Source: Pseudobdellovibrionaceae bacterium
Lineage (GTDB): Bacteria > Bdellovibrionota > Bdellovibrionia > Bdellovibrionales > Bdellovibrionaceae
DNA: 64,000 bases
Direction of reading: 5' to 3'
Assembly (NCBI GenBank): GCA_019637875.1
Contig: JAHBUW010000002.1
Span: forward strand, 124,001-188,000
In this document: piece by piece, positions 44,863 through 53,411 of the stretch
Layout: the number at the start of each line of letters is the position of its first letter
Position numbering within the stretch: the first letter of the stretch is position 1
The notes under the pieces: model-generated
The model's input: the letters and a program-made list of their open reading frames with translations, nothing else
Databases searched by the model: none
What the model was told of the DNA's origin: nothing
Made by a program: the position numbers and the translations under genes

Positions 44863-45513
44863 ATGCGTCACTTAGCCCAATGCTTGATCGCCGGAGTTCT
44901 TTTGATGTCGACCCTGCCCGCATGGCCCCGAAACCTGCCCGCGGAATTTAGAAACCTTAAGTCGCTACCGAAGGTCGTGGTCGACCTCCGCTACGCCTCG
45001 ACCAACAATTTCATGAAAAAGAACGTCTACGGCGACTTCAAAGAGACCTTCCTGCACGAAAAAGCGTTCGGCATGTTGAAGGCCGCCAGCGAAGAACTCG
45101 ACCGACGTCGGCCCGGCTACAAGCTCATCGTCTTCGATGCCCTCCGTCCGCGCAGCGTTCAGCGCGTACTTTATTCGTTCGTCGTCGGCACACCCGAAGA
45201 AAAGTACGTCGCCAATCCCGACAAGGGCGGCATGCACAACTACGGATTCGCCGTGGACCTTTCCATCGTCGACGAGCAAGGAAATGAACTCGACATGGGA
45301 ACGCCGTTCGACGACTTCACCGATCTTTCGCAGCCCCAACTGGAAGAGAAATTTCTGAAGGCAGGGAAGATTTCGGAAAAGCAGGTCGCGAACCGCAAAC
45401 TCCTTCGCGAAGTCATGGAAAAACAGGGTTACAAAGTGCTGCCGCACGAATGGTGGCACTTCGACGCGCTTCCCGGCGACCAGGTCCGCAAAAACTATAA
45501 AATCGTGGAATAG
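44863..45513 (+). CDS. Exported D-Ala-D-Ala dipeptidase (VanX/DdpX family)
   Basis: A 216-residue zinc dipeptidase. Zinc ligands are H125 and D132 in GMHNYGFAVD and H199 in EWWHF, with catalytic E196. FDALRPRSVQ, the arginine loop, and DMGTPFDDF are family features. Unlike cytoplasmic VanX it has an N-terminal signal sequence (CLIAGVLLMSTLPAW), so it should work in the periplasm or on prey-derived peptides. In this family it releases D-Ala from D-Ala-D-Ala, allowing recycling. It converges with the metallo-hydrolase gene, 4 bp apart. Confidence 0.9.
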   Translation: MRHLAQCLIAGVLLMSTLPAWPRNLPAEFRNLKSLPKVVVDLRYASTNNFMKKNVYGDFKETFLHEKAFGMLKAASEELDRRRPGYKLIVFDALRPRSVQRVLYSFVVGTPEEKYVANPDKGGMHNYGFAVDLSIVDEQGNELDMGTPFDDFTDLSQPQLEEKFLKAGKISEKQVANRKLLREVMEKQGYKVLPHEWWHFDALPGDQVRKNYKIVE

Positions 45514-45517
45514 AAAA

Positions 45518-46285
45518 TCAGCCGAACAACGGCCAGCGTTCGCCCGTCCGCATCCGCTCACGGAAAGCGTCCAGCGGCGCGCGCGCGTCCACCAAAGGCT
45601 CGCGGTGTCCGGGACACAAAGTGTCCACGGGCAATTCCAGAAGACGTTCGATCGAACGTTGTCCCGCATCCAGATCCTCGGTCACGGGGCGCGACATACG
45701 CCGCACCTGACCGCCCACCGTCGCCAGCGCATCGCCGGCGAATAAAGTTCCCGTCTTTTCGTCGAAGACCGCCAGATGACCCGGCGTATGTCCCGGCGTC
45801 AGCACGATACGAAACCGATCATGCAAGAGCTCGCCGTTTTGGACTTCGACGAACTTCTCCAGGCGCACGCCCGGACCGCCGTTCAGCAAGCCTTTGAACA
45901 GCACGAGCGGCCCCTCCTCGGGAATCCAGCGACTCAAACGACCGCCCAAGCCATTATTCACGGGCCGGATCATCATCGAGCCTTCGGCCGAATGACAGTA
46001 GATCGGACAACCCGCTTCGTTCTGCAGAAGAAGTGAGCCCGCGGAATGATCGTTATGCCAATGTGTCAGCACGCAGCCCGCGACGTCGGTCATGTTGCGG
46101 CGAAGTTCGCGCAGGGCGCACCAGATGTCGTCGCCGCCGGAGCTCATCCCCGCGTCGATGAAGAACAACCGACGCTCGTCGATCTCCACCACGTAAGAAC
46201 ACGTCAGATACGACGGGCGACGAATGCACCAGATCTTCGGCACCACCGGAAAAAATTCGATGCGTCCCCCGCGTGATCCCTTCAT
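45518..46285 (-). CDS. Metallo-beta-lactamase-fold hydrolase
   Basis: A 255-residue MBL-fold enzyme. The metal motif THWHNDH gives H75, H77, D79 and H80; further ligands are in LTPGHTPGH, FAGDAL and LCPGHREP. No signal peptide. Glyoxalase-II, thioesterase or lactonase activity is equally plausible. The ATG overlaps the stop of the preceding membrane-protein gene, so it is the last gene of the prkA transcript. Confidence 0.86.
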   Translation of the reverse strand: MKGSRGGRIEFFPVVPKIWCIRRPSYLTCSYVVEIDERRLFFIDAGMSSGGDDIWCALRELRRNMTDVAGCVLTHWHNDHSAGSLLLQNEAGCPIYCHSAEGSMMIRPVNNGLGGRLSRWIPEEGPLVLFKGLLNGGPGVRLEKFVEVQNGELLHDRFRIVLTPGHTPGHLAVFDEKTGTLFAGDALATVGGQVRRMSRPVTEDLDAGQRSIERLLELPVDTLCPGHREPLVDARAPLDAFRERMRTGERWPLFG

Positions 46286-47052
46286 CGCGGCAACCGGCCG
46301 ATCAGCACCAAACCCTGCGTACTCGGGATGGAAAGGTAAGCGAAAATGTCCTTACCCATGTCGCGAACTTCGATCGAACCGCGTCCATCGTAACGGTAGG
46401 CCATGTTTTCACGAAAAACTTCGAACTCCAGATCCGGCGTCGTCTTCAACAGCACTTGTTCCATCGAATTCACGGCGACCATGGAAACGCGGTTCGCCAA
46501 CTCCGGCGCCACCGTGAAGGTCAGATTGAAATTCGCGCGATCGAAAACGAGCATGATTTTAGACTGATCACGCGAAACCCAGAACAGCGCGAGCAGATCC
46601 CCGCCCAGCGAAACCAAACGCGTATTCGCCTCGCGCACCAGGATCGTTTCCATGCCGAAGCGTTGCCCCTCGGTGGCCGCGTCGGTCCACTCTCCGACAA
46701 GCCCGGTCAATTTGTAGACCCTGACCGCGCGGATTCCCAGAATCGGCGGCGCCGTCGGATAACGATAGAATTTCGCTTCGCGCGGGCGCTGCACGACCCA
46801 GTCGTCGACGTCCTTGATCAAACTTGCGATGTGACGATCCAAAAGAACACCCACGCGGTGGGTTTCTTCCGAGATGACCTCGGCCGTCGCACGATATTTG
46901 TAGACCTGGTAGATGCGCACCAAAAAGATGGCCGCCAGAATGAAACCGAACGTCCCTAAGCCCCAAGCCACCGACGATGGCGTATACATGCCGAAACGGC
47001 CGATACGCAATCGAGTGGGACTGGGGTTGGGCGTGGTGGTTTCGAGGTTCAC
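46282..47052 (-). CDS. Single-pass membrane protein with extracytoplasmic domain, unknown
   Basis: A 256-residue protein with one membrane helix (about 28-48) and a periplasmic domain with the look of a Cache/PAS-like sensory fold (ISEETHRVGVLLDRHIASLIKDVDDWV, then alternating strands). No output domain follows, so it is not a standalone receptor. It starts with GTG 3 bp after the spoVR stop and its own stop overlaps the MBL gene. Its place in the prkA transcript suggests a role in that stress system. Confidence 0.6.
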   Translation of the reverse strand: MNLETTTPNPSPTRLRIGRFGMYTPSSVAWGLGTFGFILAAIFLVRIYQVYKYRATAEVISEETHRVGVLLDRHIASLIKDVDDWVVQRPREAKFYRYPTAPPILGIRAVRVYKLTGLVGEWTDAATEGQRFGMETILVREANTRLVSLGGDLLALFWVSRDQSKIMLVFDRANFNLTFTVAPELANRVSMVAVNSMEQVLLKTTPDLEFEVFRENMAYRYDGRGSIEVRDMGKDIFAYLSIPSTQGLVLIGRLPR

Positions 47053-47055
47053 GTT

Positions 47056-48579
47056 CTAGTCTTGTTCGTCCGGTTTCTCTTCGGGGGGACGCTCGGGTCC
47101 GATCTTGAAGTTCTTGAACTCTTGACCGTCGTAGCGGAAAAGCTGCCCCTCGTTGTCCATCACCGTCGTCAGATTCACCGGCCGCGACCAGAGCGCGTAC
47201 AGGTTCTTCATCGTCTCGGTCATGAAGTCGGGTTGCAGATCGATGCCTTCCCACATGTGCGACATCAGAAGTTCACCACGGTTTTCAAAGTTCGCGTCTT
47301 CCACGCGGATGATCGGTTGCCCGAAGTTCGTCATGTGGAAAAGCAACTGAGCTTTGATCGCCTTGAAATCCCGGGTGTTCACTTCGAACGCCTGAGTCTT
47401 CTTATTGAATTTGTAGACGAAGAGCTTATTGCGGACGCAGAAGTCTTCCGTCAGGAACTCGTCGATGAAGGTGACGTCGTTGTAGATCTTCCGCACCTGG
47501 AAGATCTTCTCGCGGCCTTCCATCGTCTTTTTGTCCCAGTGTTTGCGTTCACGCACGTCGTCGCATTGTTCCCACTCGCGACCGAACTGTCCTTTGTTCC
47601 AACGCTCTTCGATATCGCGGAAAAGCTCGATACCGACCTTGTAAGGATTGTAACCCTGGGGGCTCATGGCCACGGTACCCGAATGGTGATCGGCGTAGTC
47701 GATCACCTCGGCGTCGGTCAAAATCCGCTGGGTCATCAGGGTCGTGTGCCAATAAGACGCCCAACCTTCGTTCATCGTCTTCGTCATCCCTTGGGGCGCG
47801 AAGTAGTAGGCCTCGTTACGGATGATCGAAAGCACGTCCTGCTGCCATTCTTCCAAAGGCGCGTACTGCAACAGGAACTTCAGCACGTCGCGCTGGGGCT
47901 CGGCCGGGAATTTCTGCTGCTTCATCGACGCTTGCGCGAGCTTCGCCTTCTGCTCCCTCACGAAATCCGGAGGATTGATGTAGTCGCGCATATACTCGCG
48001 GTCGTAACGAAGCAGGAAGCTGTCGCGCGGTTTTTCGCTCGCGGCGGACTCTTCGCGCCGGGACGGCGGGTCGGCGTAAACCGAATAGCGGTCGATCAGA
48101 TTCTCGAGCGAGAGGCACTTGTCGATGAAGTCCTCGACGACCTCGATGCCGTAGCGGTCCATGTAGCGACGGATGCGGGTCGCATGGTTCGCCATGGTGT
48201 CCATCATCTTACGATCGGTCTTCGAGAACCAAACGTTGTTCTTGAAGAAGTCGCAGTGACCGTAAACGTGCGCCATGACCAGCTTCTGGTCCATGTGCAT
48301 ATTGCCTTCCATCAGGTAGGCATAGCAGGGATCGGTATTGATCACCATTTCGTAGATCTTCGAAAGCCCGTACTCGTAGGATTTCGAAAGATGCTCGTAC
48401 TCCATACCGAATTTCCAGTGCGGATAACGCACCGGAAATCCGCCGTAAGCGGCGAACTGGTTGATTTGATCGTAGGTAATCAGCTCGAAAATGGTTTCGA
48501 AACAATCCAGGCCCACCTCTTTCGAGATCGCCAGAATCTTTTTTCGTTCCGCTTCGAGTTCCGGAGTCAAATTACCCAT
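47056..48579 (-). CDS. spoVR: SpoVR/YcgB family protein
   Basis: A 507-residue protein of the SpoVR family, with FAAYGGFPVRYPHWKFGMEYE, the HVYGHCDFFKNN histidine-rich motif and NEGWASYWHTTLM. Together with PrkA and YeaH it forms a conserved set needed for sporulation coat in Bacillus and for stress or predation-related processes elsewhere; its chemistry is unknown, though metal binding through the conserved His/Glu is likely. 4 bp separate it from yeaH. Confidence 0.94.
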   Translation of the reverse strand: MGNLTPELEAERKKILAISKEVGLDCFETIFELITYDQINQFAAYGGFPVRYPHWKFGMEYEHLSKSYEYGLSKIYEMVINTDPCYAYLMEGNMHMDQKLVMAHVYGHCDFFKNNVWFSKTDRKMMDTMANHATRIRRYMDRYGIEVVEDFIDKCLSLENLIDRYSVYADPPSRREESAASEKPRDSFLLRYDREYMRDYINPPDFVREQKAKLAQASMKQQKFPAEPQRDVLKFLLQYAPLEEWQQDVLSIIRNEAYYFAPQGMTKTMNEGWASYWHTTLMTQRILTDAEVIDYADHHSGTVAMSPQGYNPYKVGIELFRDIEERWNKGQFGREWEQCDDVRERKHWDKKTMEGREKIFQVRKIYNDVTFIDEFLTEDFCVRNKLFVYKFNKKTQAFEVNTRDFKAIKAQLLFHMTNFGQPIIRVEDANFENRGELLMSHMWEGIDLQPDFMTETMKNLYALWSRPVNLTTVMDNEGQLFRYDGQEFKNFKIGPERPPEEKPDEQD

Positions 48580-48583
48580 ACGC

Positions 48584-49678
48584 TCACTTCCCTTTGCCTA
48601 AAAAGTCTTTGATCGAATCGAGGATCTTATCGCGACTCTCGATCTGGCTAAGGATGATGCGATCATCCTCTGGAAACTCTTTCTGCAGATCCTTCAGGAA
48701 CTGACCGCTGCCGTACTTCGACTCCACTTGTCCGTAACCGAACATATTGCAGTTCGGGATGAAAAATTCGCGCAGCATACGGATGCACAAACGCGTGTCC
48801 TCGCCGCTCCAGTTGTCCCCGTCCGAAAAGTGAAACGGATAGATGTTCCACTCGTTCGGCGGATAATCGGTGGCGATGATCTCTTGCGCGAGCTTGTAGG
48901 CCGAGCTGATCAAGGTCCCGCCCGATTCGCTCGTGCGGAAGAACGTGTTTTCGTCGACCTCTTTCGCCGCCGCATCGTGGATGATGAAGCGGGTCTCGAG
49001 GCCCTTGTAATGGCGACGCAACCACGCGTTGATCCAGAAGCTTTCCAGACGCACGATCTCTTTCTGCTCGTCGCCCATGGAGCCCGAAACGTCCATCATG
49101 TAGATGATGACCGCTTTGGTCATGGGCTTCGTGATCGTTTTGAAGCTGCGGTACTGGAAATCCCGCTTGATCGGCACGATCACGGGCTCGTCGGGATTGT
49201 AGACGCCCGACGAAATATAGCGCTTCAACGCGTTTTTGTACGAGGACTTGAAGTGACGAAGGCCCGCCGGCCCCACGGGCGCAAGCCCCGAGTACTTGGT
49301 CTTCGTCGTTTCGATGTTCTTTTGCCCTTTGGGCTGGATATTCGGAAGTTCGAGCTTCTCGCCCAGAATCTGCGCGAGCTCGTCGATCGTCAGCTCGGTC
49401 TCGAGCATGTGCTCGCCGGGATCGCTTCCCGCTTGGCCCTGGCCATCGCCCGGATCGCCGACGCCTTCGCCGGGCTGGCCTTCACCCTGCCCGACGCCGC
49501 CTTTTTGCTTCGGCCCGTAACGGAAGTTCGGGATGTCGATCTGCGGAAGCGGAATTTTGACGAACTCGTTCTCGCGCTTACCGATCATCTCGCCTTGCGA
49601 GACATACTTGCGGAAGTTCTCTTTGATCTTCCCTTTAACGATGTCGCGAAAACGGTTCTGATCTTCTTTGATCGACAT
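48584..49678 (-). CDS. yeaH: YeaH/DUF444 von Willebrand-type protein
   Basis: A 364-residue protein. The MIDAS site is D196, S198 and S200 in [10 protein letters not shown] Gly/Pro/Gln/Asp-rich linker (about 60-90) is disordered. The C-terminal [19 protein letters not shown] is typical of DUF444. It is the partner of the PrkA kinase in E. coli. It starts 11 bp after prkA and has GGGG before the ATG. Confidence 0.94.
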   Translation of the reverse strand: MSIKEDQNRFRDIVKGKIKENFRKYVSQGEMIGKRENEFVKIPLPQIDIPNFRYGPKQKGGVGQGEGQPGEGVGDPGDGQGQAGSDPGEHMLETELTIDELAQILGEKLELPNIQPKGQKNIETTKTKYSGLAPVGPAGLRHFKSSYKNALKRYISSGVYNPDEPVIVPIKRDFQYRSFKTITKPMTKAVIIYMMDVSGSMGDEQKEIVRLESFWINAWLRRHYKGLETRFIIHDAAAKEVDENTFFRTSESGGTLISSAYKLAQEIIATDYPPNEWNIYPFHFSDGDNWSGEDTRLCIRMLREFFIPNCNMFGYGQVESKYGSGQFLKDLQKEFPEDDRIILSQIESRDKILDSIKDFLGKGK

Positions 49679-49689
49679 GTAACCCCAAC

Positions 49690-51762
49690 TTATTTGTTCT
49701 TCACATCTCCACGCGCGTAGATGCTCGCCACGTAGTGGAGAATGTCGATGGCCGAGATCTCGTCATAACCGAACTCTTTAATGAGGCGGGTTTTAACGAT
49801 ATCGATCTTTTCCTGCGTATCCTTGTCGACGACCGAGCTGACCAGCGAGGTCAGCTTGATGCTGTCCTTCTGATCTTCGAACAGCTTCAGCTCCAAGGCC
49901 TTGTGCAGGCGTTCGTTCATCTTGTAGTTGAACTTCTTCCCTTCAAGAGACAGCGCGCCGATGTAGTTCATGATTTCGCGGCGGAAGTCGTCTTTGCGCG
50001 ATTCGGGAATCTCGATCTTCTCTTCGATCGAGCGCATCAGGCGATCATCGGGTTCCTCGTCCTGACCGGTGAAGGAGTTACGGACGCGCTCCTTCTGCGT
50101 ATAGGCCTTAACGTTGTCGATGTAGTTCGCGCACAAACGCTGCAACGCCGATTCGTCGGCGCTGATCGCGCGTTGGACTTCGCCTTTGATGATCTCTTCG
50201 TATTCTTGGCGAACGACGCCCAAGAGCTCACGGTACTCGGCCTTCAGCTCTTCGTTGGCCAGCAACGAATGGTTCTTCAAACCCGACTCGAGCTCGTTGA
50301 TGATCATGAACGGGTTCACCGAACCGCGGTTGTTCTGCTGCGCCATCACGATGGCGTTTGAAATCTTGTCCTGGATATAACGGGGAGAGATCCCTTCCAG
50401 CCCTTCGCGTTGAGTTTCCTTGCGAAGCTCGCGGACGTTATCTTCCGTGTAACTGGGAAGGGTCTTCCCGTTATAAAGTTTGAGTTTTTGCAGACGCGTG
50501 AGGTTCGCCTTCTTCGGCTTTTCCAAACGGGTCATCACGGCCCACATCGCGGCCATCTCGATGGTGTGCGGTGCGATCGAAATGCCGCGAATCCGCTTCG
50601 AGTTGAAGTCCTTCTTGTAGATGTTGATCTCGTCCTTCCACTTGGTGATGTAAGGAATGTCGATCTTCACCGTACGGTCGCGCAGGGCTTCCATGAATTC
50701 GTTGTCCTGAAGCCGGCGGTACTCGGGTTCGTTCGTGTGACCGATGATGACTTCATCGATATGCGTCTGCGCGAACTTCTTCGGCTTCACGCGATGTTCC
50801 TGCGAGGCGCCCAAAAGATCGTAAAGGAACGCGACGTCGAGTTTCAGAACCTCGACGAACTCGATCATTCCGCGGTTGGCGACGTTGAATTCACCGTCGA
50901 AGTTAAACGCGCGCGGATCCGAATCCGATCCGTACTCGGCGATCTTGCGGTAATTGATGTCGCCCGTCAGCTCCGTCGAGTCTTGGTTCTTTTCATCTTT
51001 CGGCTGGAAGGTGCCGATCCCGATGCGGTCGGCTTCCGACAGCACCATACGTTTCACCTTCACGTGCGAAAGGACTTTCACCAGATCGTTGTTATAACGC
51101 TCCATCAATTGTTTGAAGATGAAGCGGCTTGGGGGCGAAAGTTCGCCGTCGATATTCACGCGGAAAGCGCCTTCTTGGCCACGGTTCAGATCGTCGATGA
51201 CCGTCGCGCGCATCCCTTCCGGGATCAGCAGTAAAGGCTCTTCGTGCATGGGGCTCGGGAAGACTTTCGCTTCCTTACCCAGCAGACCGTTCAGTTCACC
51301 TTTGGTATCGATCCATTCGAAGGTGTACATCGCGCCCGCTTCGGACTTCGAGTACTCTTCGATTCCTTTCTTCAGCATACGGCAGACCGTGGACTTCGCC
51401 GAACCGACGGGACCGTGTAGAAGGATGACCCGCTTTTCGGTTCCGTAACCGAGCGCCGCCGATTTCAGAACGTTCACGAGTTTCATCAAGGGAACGTCCA
51501 TCCCGAAGACGGCGTCCTTCCCGTTATTCTTCGCATCGTCGAAGAATTTGTAGCGGATGATCGGCTTTTTGAAGTCGACGTACTCTTCCGTACCCGCTTC
51601 CATGATCATGTCGTACATGCGTTGGAACGCATTGCGCGTGATCCGGGGGTTCGCCTTCACGAGGTTGAGGTATTCCTCAAAGCTCCCCGTCCAGTTGGCG
51701 TGGTAAGTTCCGCTCTGTTGTGTCCAATTTTGCACTAGAGACTGAAAGTCCACTTTCGCCAT
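49690..51762 (-). CDS. prkA: PrkA/YeaG serine protein kinase
   Basis: A 690-residue AAA+/kinase. Walker [10 protein letters not shown] is at 117-125; [34 protein letters not shown] and [12 protein letters not shown] are AAA+ core features, and the C-terminal part corresponds to the Hanks-like domain of PrkA. In E. coli it acts in nitrogen-starvation survival. GAGGAGG stands before the ATG. An 8-bp hairpin lies in the leader just upstream. First gene of a five-gene minus-strand operon. Confidence 0.95.
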   Translation of the reverse strand: MAKVDFQSLVQNWTQQSGTYHANWTGSFEEYLNLVKANPRITRNAFQRMYDMIMEAGTEEYVDFKKPIIRYKFFDDAKNNGKDAVFGMDVPLMKLVNVLKSAALGYGTEKRVILLHGPVGSAKSTVCRMLKKGIEEYSKSEAGAMYTFEWIDTKGELNGLLGKEAKVFPSPMHEEPLLLIPEGMRATVIDDLNRGQEGAFRVNIDGELSPPSRFIFKQLMERYNNDLVKVLSHVKVKRMVLSEADRIGIGTFQPKDEKNQDSTELTGDINYRKIAEYGSDSDPRAFNFDGEFNVANRGMIEFVEVLKLDVAFLYDLLGASQEHRVKPKKFAQTHIDEVIIGHTNEPEYRRLQDNEFMEALRDRTVKIDIPYITKWKDEINIYKKDFNSKRIRGISIAPHTIEMAAMWAVMTRLEKPKKANLTRLQKLKLYNGKTLPSYTEDNVRELRKETQREGLEGISPRYIQDKISNAIVMAQQNNRGSVNPFMIINELESGLKNHSLLANEELKAEYRELLGVVRQEYEEIIKGEVQRAISADESALQRLCANYIDNVKAYTQKERVRNSFTGQDEEPDDRLMRSIEEKIEIPESRKDDFRREIMNYIGALSLEGKKFNYKMNERLHKALELKLFEDQKDSIKLTSLVSSVVDKDTQEKIDIVKTRLIKEFGYDEISAIDILHYVASIYARGDVKNK

Positions 51763-51783
51763 GGGTCCCTCCTCGACGATACG

Positions 51784-51816
51784 GGAACCCCCCGGCGATG
51801 ACCGGCGTGGGGTTCC
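51784..51816 (-). promoter_or_regulatory. Hairpin in the prkA leader
   Basis: GGAACCCC (51784-51791) pairs with GGGGTTCC (51809-51816), and CCGG words inside (51792-51795, 51802-51805) can extend it. It sits about 20 nt before the ribosome site of prkA, so it may affect mRNA stability or translation. No T-tract follows on the minus strand, so it is not a terminator. Confidence 0.5.
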
Positions 51817-51849
51817 GTTTCAGTATGACCGAATTCTGTCTCAGAAGGG

Positions 51850-51878
51850 AAAAAGAAGATCGATAAATTCTCGATCTT
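51850..51878 (-). terminator. Intrinsic terminator of the LolB-like gene
   Basis: AAGATCGA (51856-51863) pairs with TCGATCTT (51871-51878) over a 7-nt loop. On the minus strand the stem is followed by CTTTTT. It separates the lipoprotein gene from the prkA operon. Confidence 0.82.
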
Positions 51879-51914
51879 GCTTGTTTTTAAACGCCGCTCA
51901 GGAATAAGCGCGGC

Positions 51915-52538
51915 TTATGGTTTCACGGATTCGTAATTGGGCGGCACATTCAACGTGAAGGCTTTGTTCACGTCCTGGACCTTCGTCGGGACTTCCTTCA
52001 AACGAAACTCAAAATCGTAGCGCGGGTCCGAAATCGAGACCTTTTTGAAATCCCCCGAACGGTCGGACCATGTCACTTTTCGAGACTCCGCCGCCTGCGT
52101 GCACTCGGCCAGCAAGCCACCGCCATCACGCGTACAGCTCCAACCGTCGCCACGCAGTTCTTGATCGCGTAACAGCGCCGAAATCCACGCCGGGTCCAAC
52201 GGCATCCGGAGACTCCGCGCCAGCGCCGCCCGGTTAGCCGAGCCCTTATAATATTTTTTGTCCCGCGGAAGGATGGCCGTCATCTCGCCGTCATTCACCA
52301 CCGCGGCCGCCAGCACCACCGCGAAGTTCGCGTTCACGTCGATGCGCAAGCGCTCACGTCCCATCGCCAAGAAATCCATTTCGATGGTGTGTTTACGATC
52401 CTGACGTCGGTCGAAGACTTCCACCTTCGAAGTCCATTGACGCAGATTCTCGTCCGTTTTTTCCTGTTCGCTTAAAGGAGCGCGGCTCGCGCAGCCCATG
52501 ATTGTCAGCAGCAGAAATGCGGTTGTAATCTTTTTCAT
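51915..52538 (-). CDS. LolB/DUF4292-like outer-membrane lipoprotein
   Basis: A 207-residue lipoprotein with lipobox TIMGC (C16). The mature domain (KVEVFDRRQDRKHTIEMDFLAMGRERLRIDV, then FAVVLAAAVVNDGEMTAILPRDKKYYKG) is an 11-strand half-barrel pattern like LolB, which accepts lipoproteins from LolA at the outer membrane. The canonical exposed Leu loop is not evident. The ATG at 52538 has AGGA directly next to it, a poor spacing. Divergent from the neighbouring lipoprotein gene. Confidence 0.65.
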   Translation of the reverse strand: MKKITTAFLLLTIMGCASRAPLSEQEKTDENLRQWTSKVEVFDRRQDRKHTIEMDFLAMGRERLRIDVNANFAVVLAAAVVNDGEMTAILPRDKKYYKGSANRAALARSLRMPLDPAWISALLRDQELRGDGWSCTRDGGGLLAECTQAAESRKVTWSDRSGDFKKVSISDPRYDFEFRLKEVPTKVQDVNKAFTLNVPPNYESVKP

Positions 52539-52589
52539 TCCTGGGATTCTGGCAGAGCCACGTGGACCGGGCAATATAGAATGGAGAAC

Positions 52590-53411
52590 ATGACTTCCCT
52601 CTCGAAATTCGCTCTAAAAATCGCACTGATCCCTTTGACGTTGTGCGCGCTCGCGGGGTGTTGGCAAGAGGTCGTCACCGGTCATCCCGAGGACAAAATC
52701 CGTCCGCTCAACGATACGGATGTGGAACGTTTGGAAGAGGCGCTCGAAAGTCTGGGCCGCCCCGAAGCCGCGCTCCGCATCGTTCTGCAGAACGCATCGA
52801 GCCCCCAAACTCCCGCGAAAACCACGGCCCTCGCGAACACGCTGCTGCCGTCCGTCTGCGATCTGAGTTCGCAATCCACCGACAATAAATGGGGACCCGC
52901 CGATCTTCGTCTGAGCGCGGTCGGCGCCGGCTGCCCGGTCACCGCCGAAATCTCGACGGCGACCACGGAAGCGGGACTGCAAACCACGTTGCGCCTGACC
53001 TACGCGCGCCGGATTCCCGAGGCGCAGCACCTCGTCGACGCGCGCGAGGTGATTTCCTTCAGCGCGATCGGCAACCGCTTGCGCCGTCAAATCGTGAACG
53101 TGCCCGTCCCCTCCGTACAGACCGAGGACTCGATCCGCGGACGCGGACGCCTGCAAAACGGCGACGTGATCGAAGTGAACGTCTCGCAACGGACGCAAGC
53201 CGTGTTCGGGAAATCGACGCACGAATATCGCCACCGGCAGCTCACGCTGACGGTGAAAACGCGTTCCTTCTTTTTGGAGTCCGAAGACAAGAGCGAGGGC
53301 GGAAACTTCTATCGCCTGAATGGCAAAGACATTCCCGCCGCGGTCTTCGAGGATTACTTCTCGAGGTTGGGCTTCATCGGCAGTCTTTCGCCGTCCACGG
53401 ACGCCGGCTGA
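52590..53411 (+). CDS. Lipoprotein, unknown function
   Basis: A 273-residue lipoprotein with lipobox CALAGC (C24). Mature part with two cysteines (PSVCDL, GAGCPV) and a C-terminal beta-rich region (GDVIEVNVSQRTQAVFG...HRQLTLTVKTRSFFLES). No recognised domain. The ATG at 52590 is preferred to 52581 because GGAG lies between them. Its 3' end overlaps the convergent TPR gene by 58 bp. Confidence 0.65.
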   Translation: MTSLSKFALKIALIPLTLCALAGCWQEVVTGHPEDKIRPLNDTDVERLEEALESLGRPEAALRIVLQNASSPQTPAKTTALANTLLPSVCDLSSQSTDNKWGPADLRLSAVGAGCPVTAEISTATTEAGLQTTLRLTYARRIPEAQHLVDAREVISFSAIGNRLRRQIVNVPVPSVQTEDSIRGRGRLQNGDVIEVNVSQRTQAVFGKSTHEYRHRQLTLTVKTRSFFLESEDKSEGGNFYRLNGKDIPAAVFEDYFSRLGFIGSLSPSTDAG

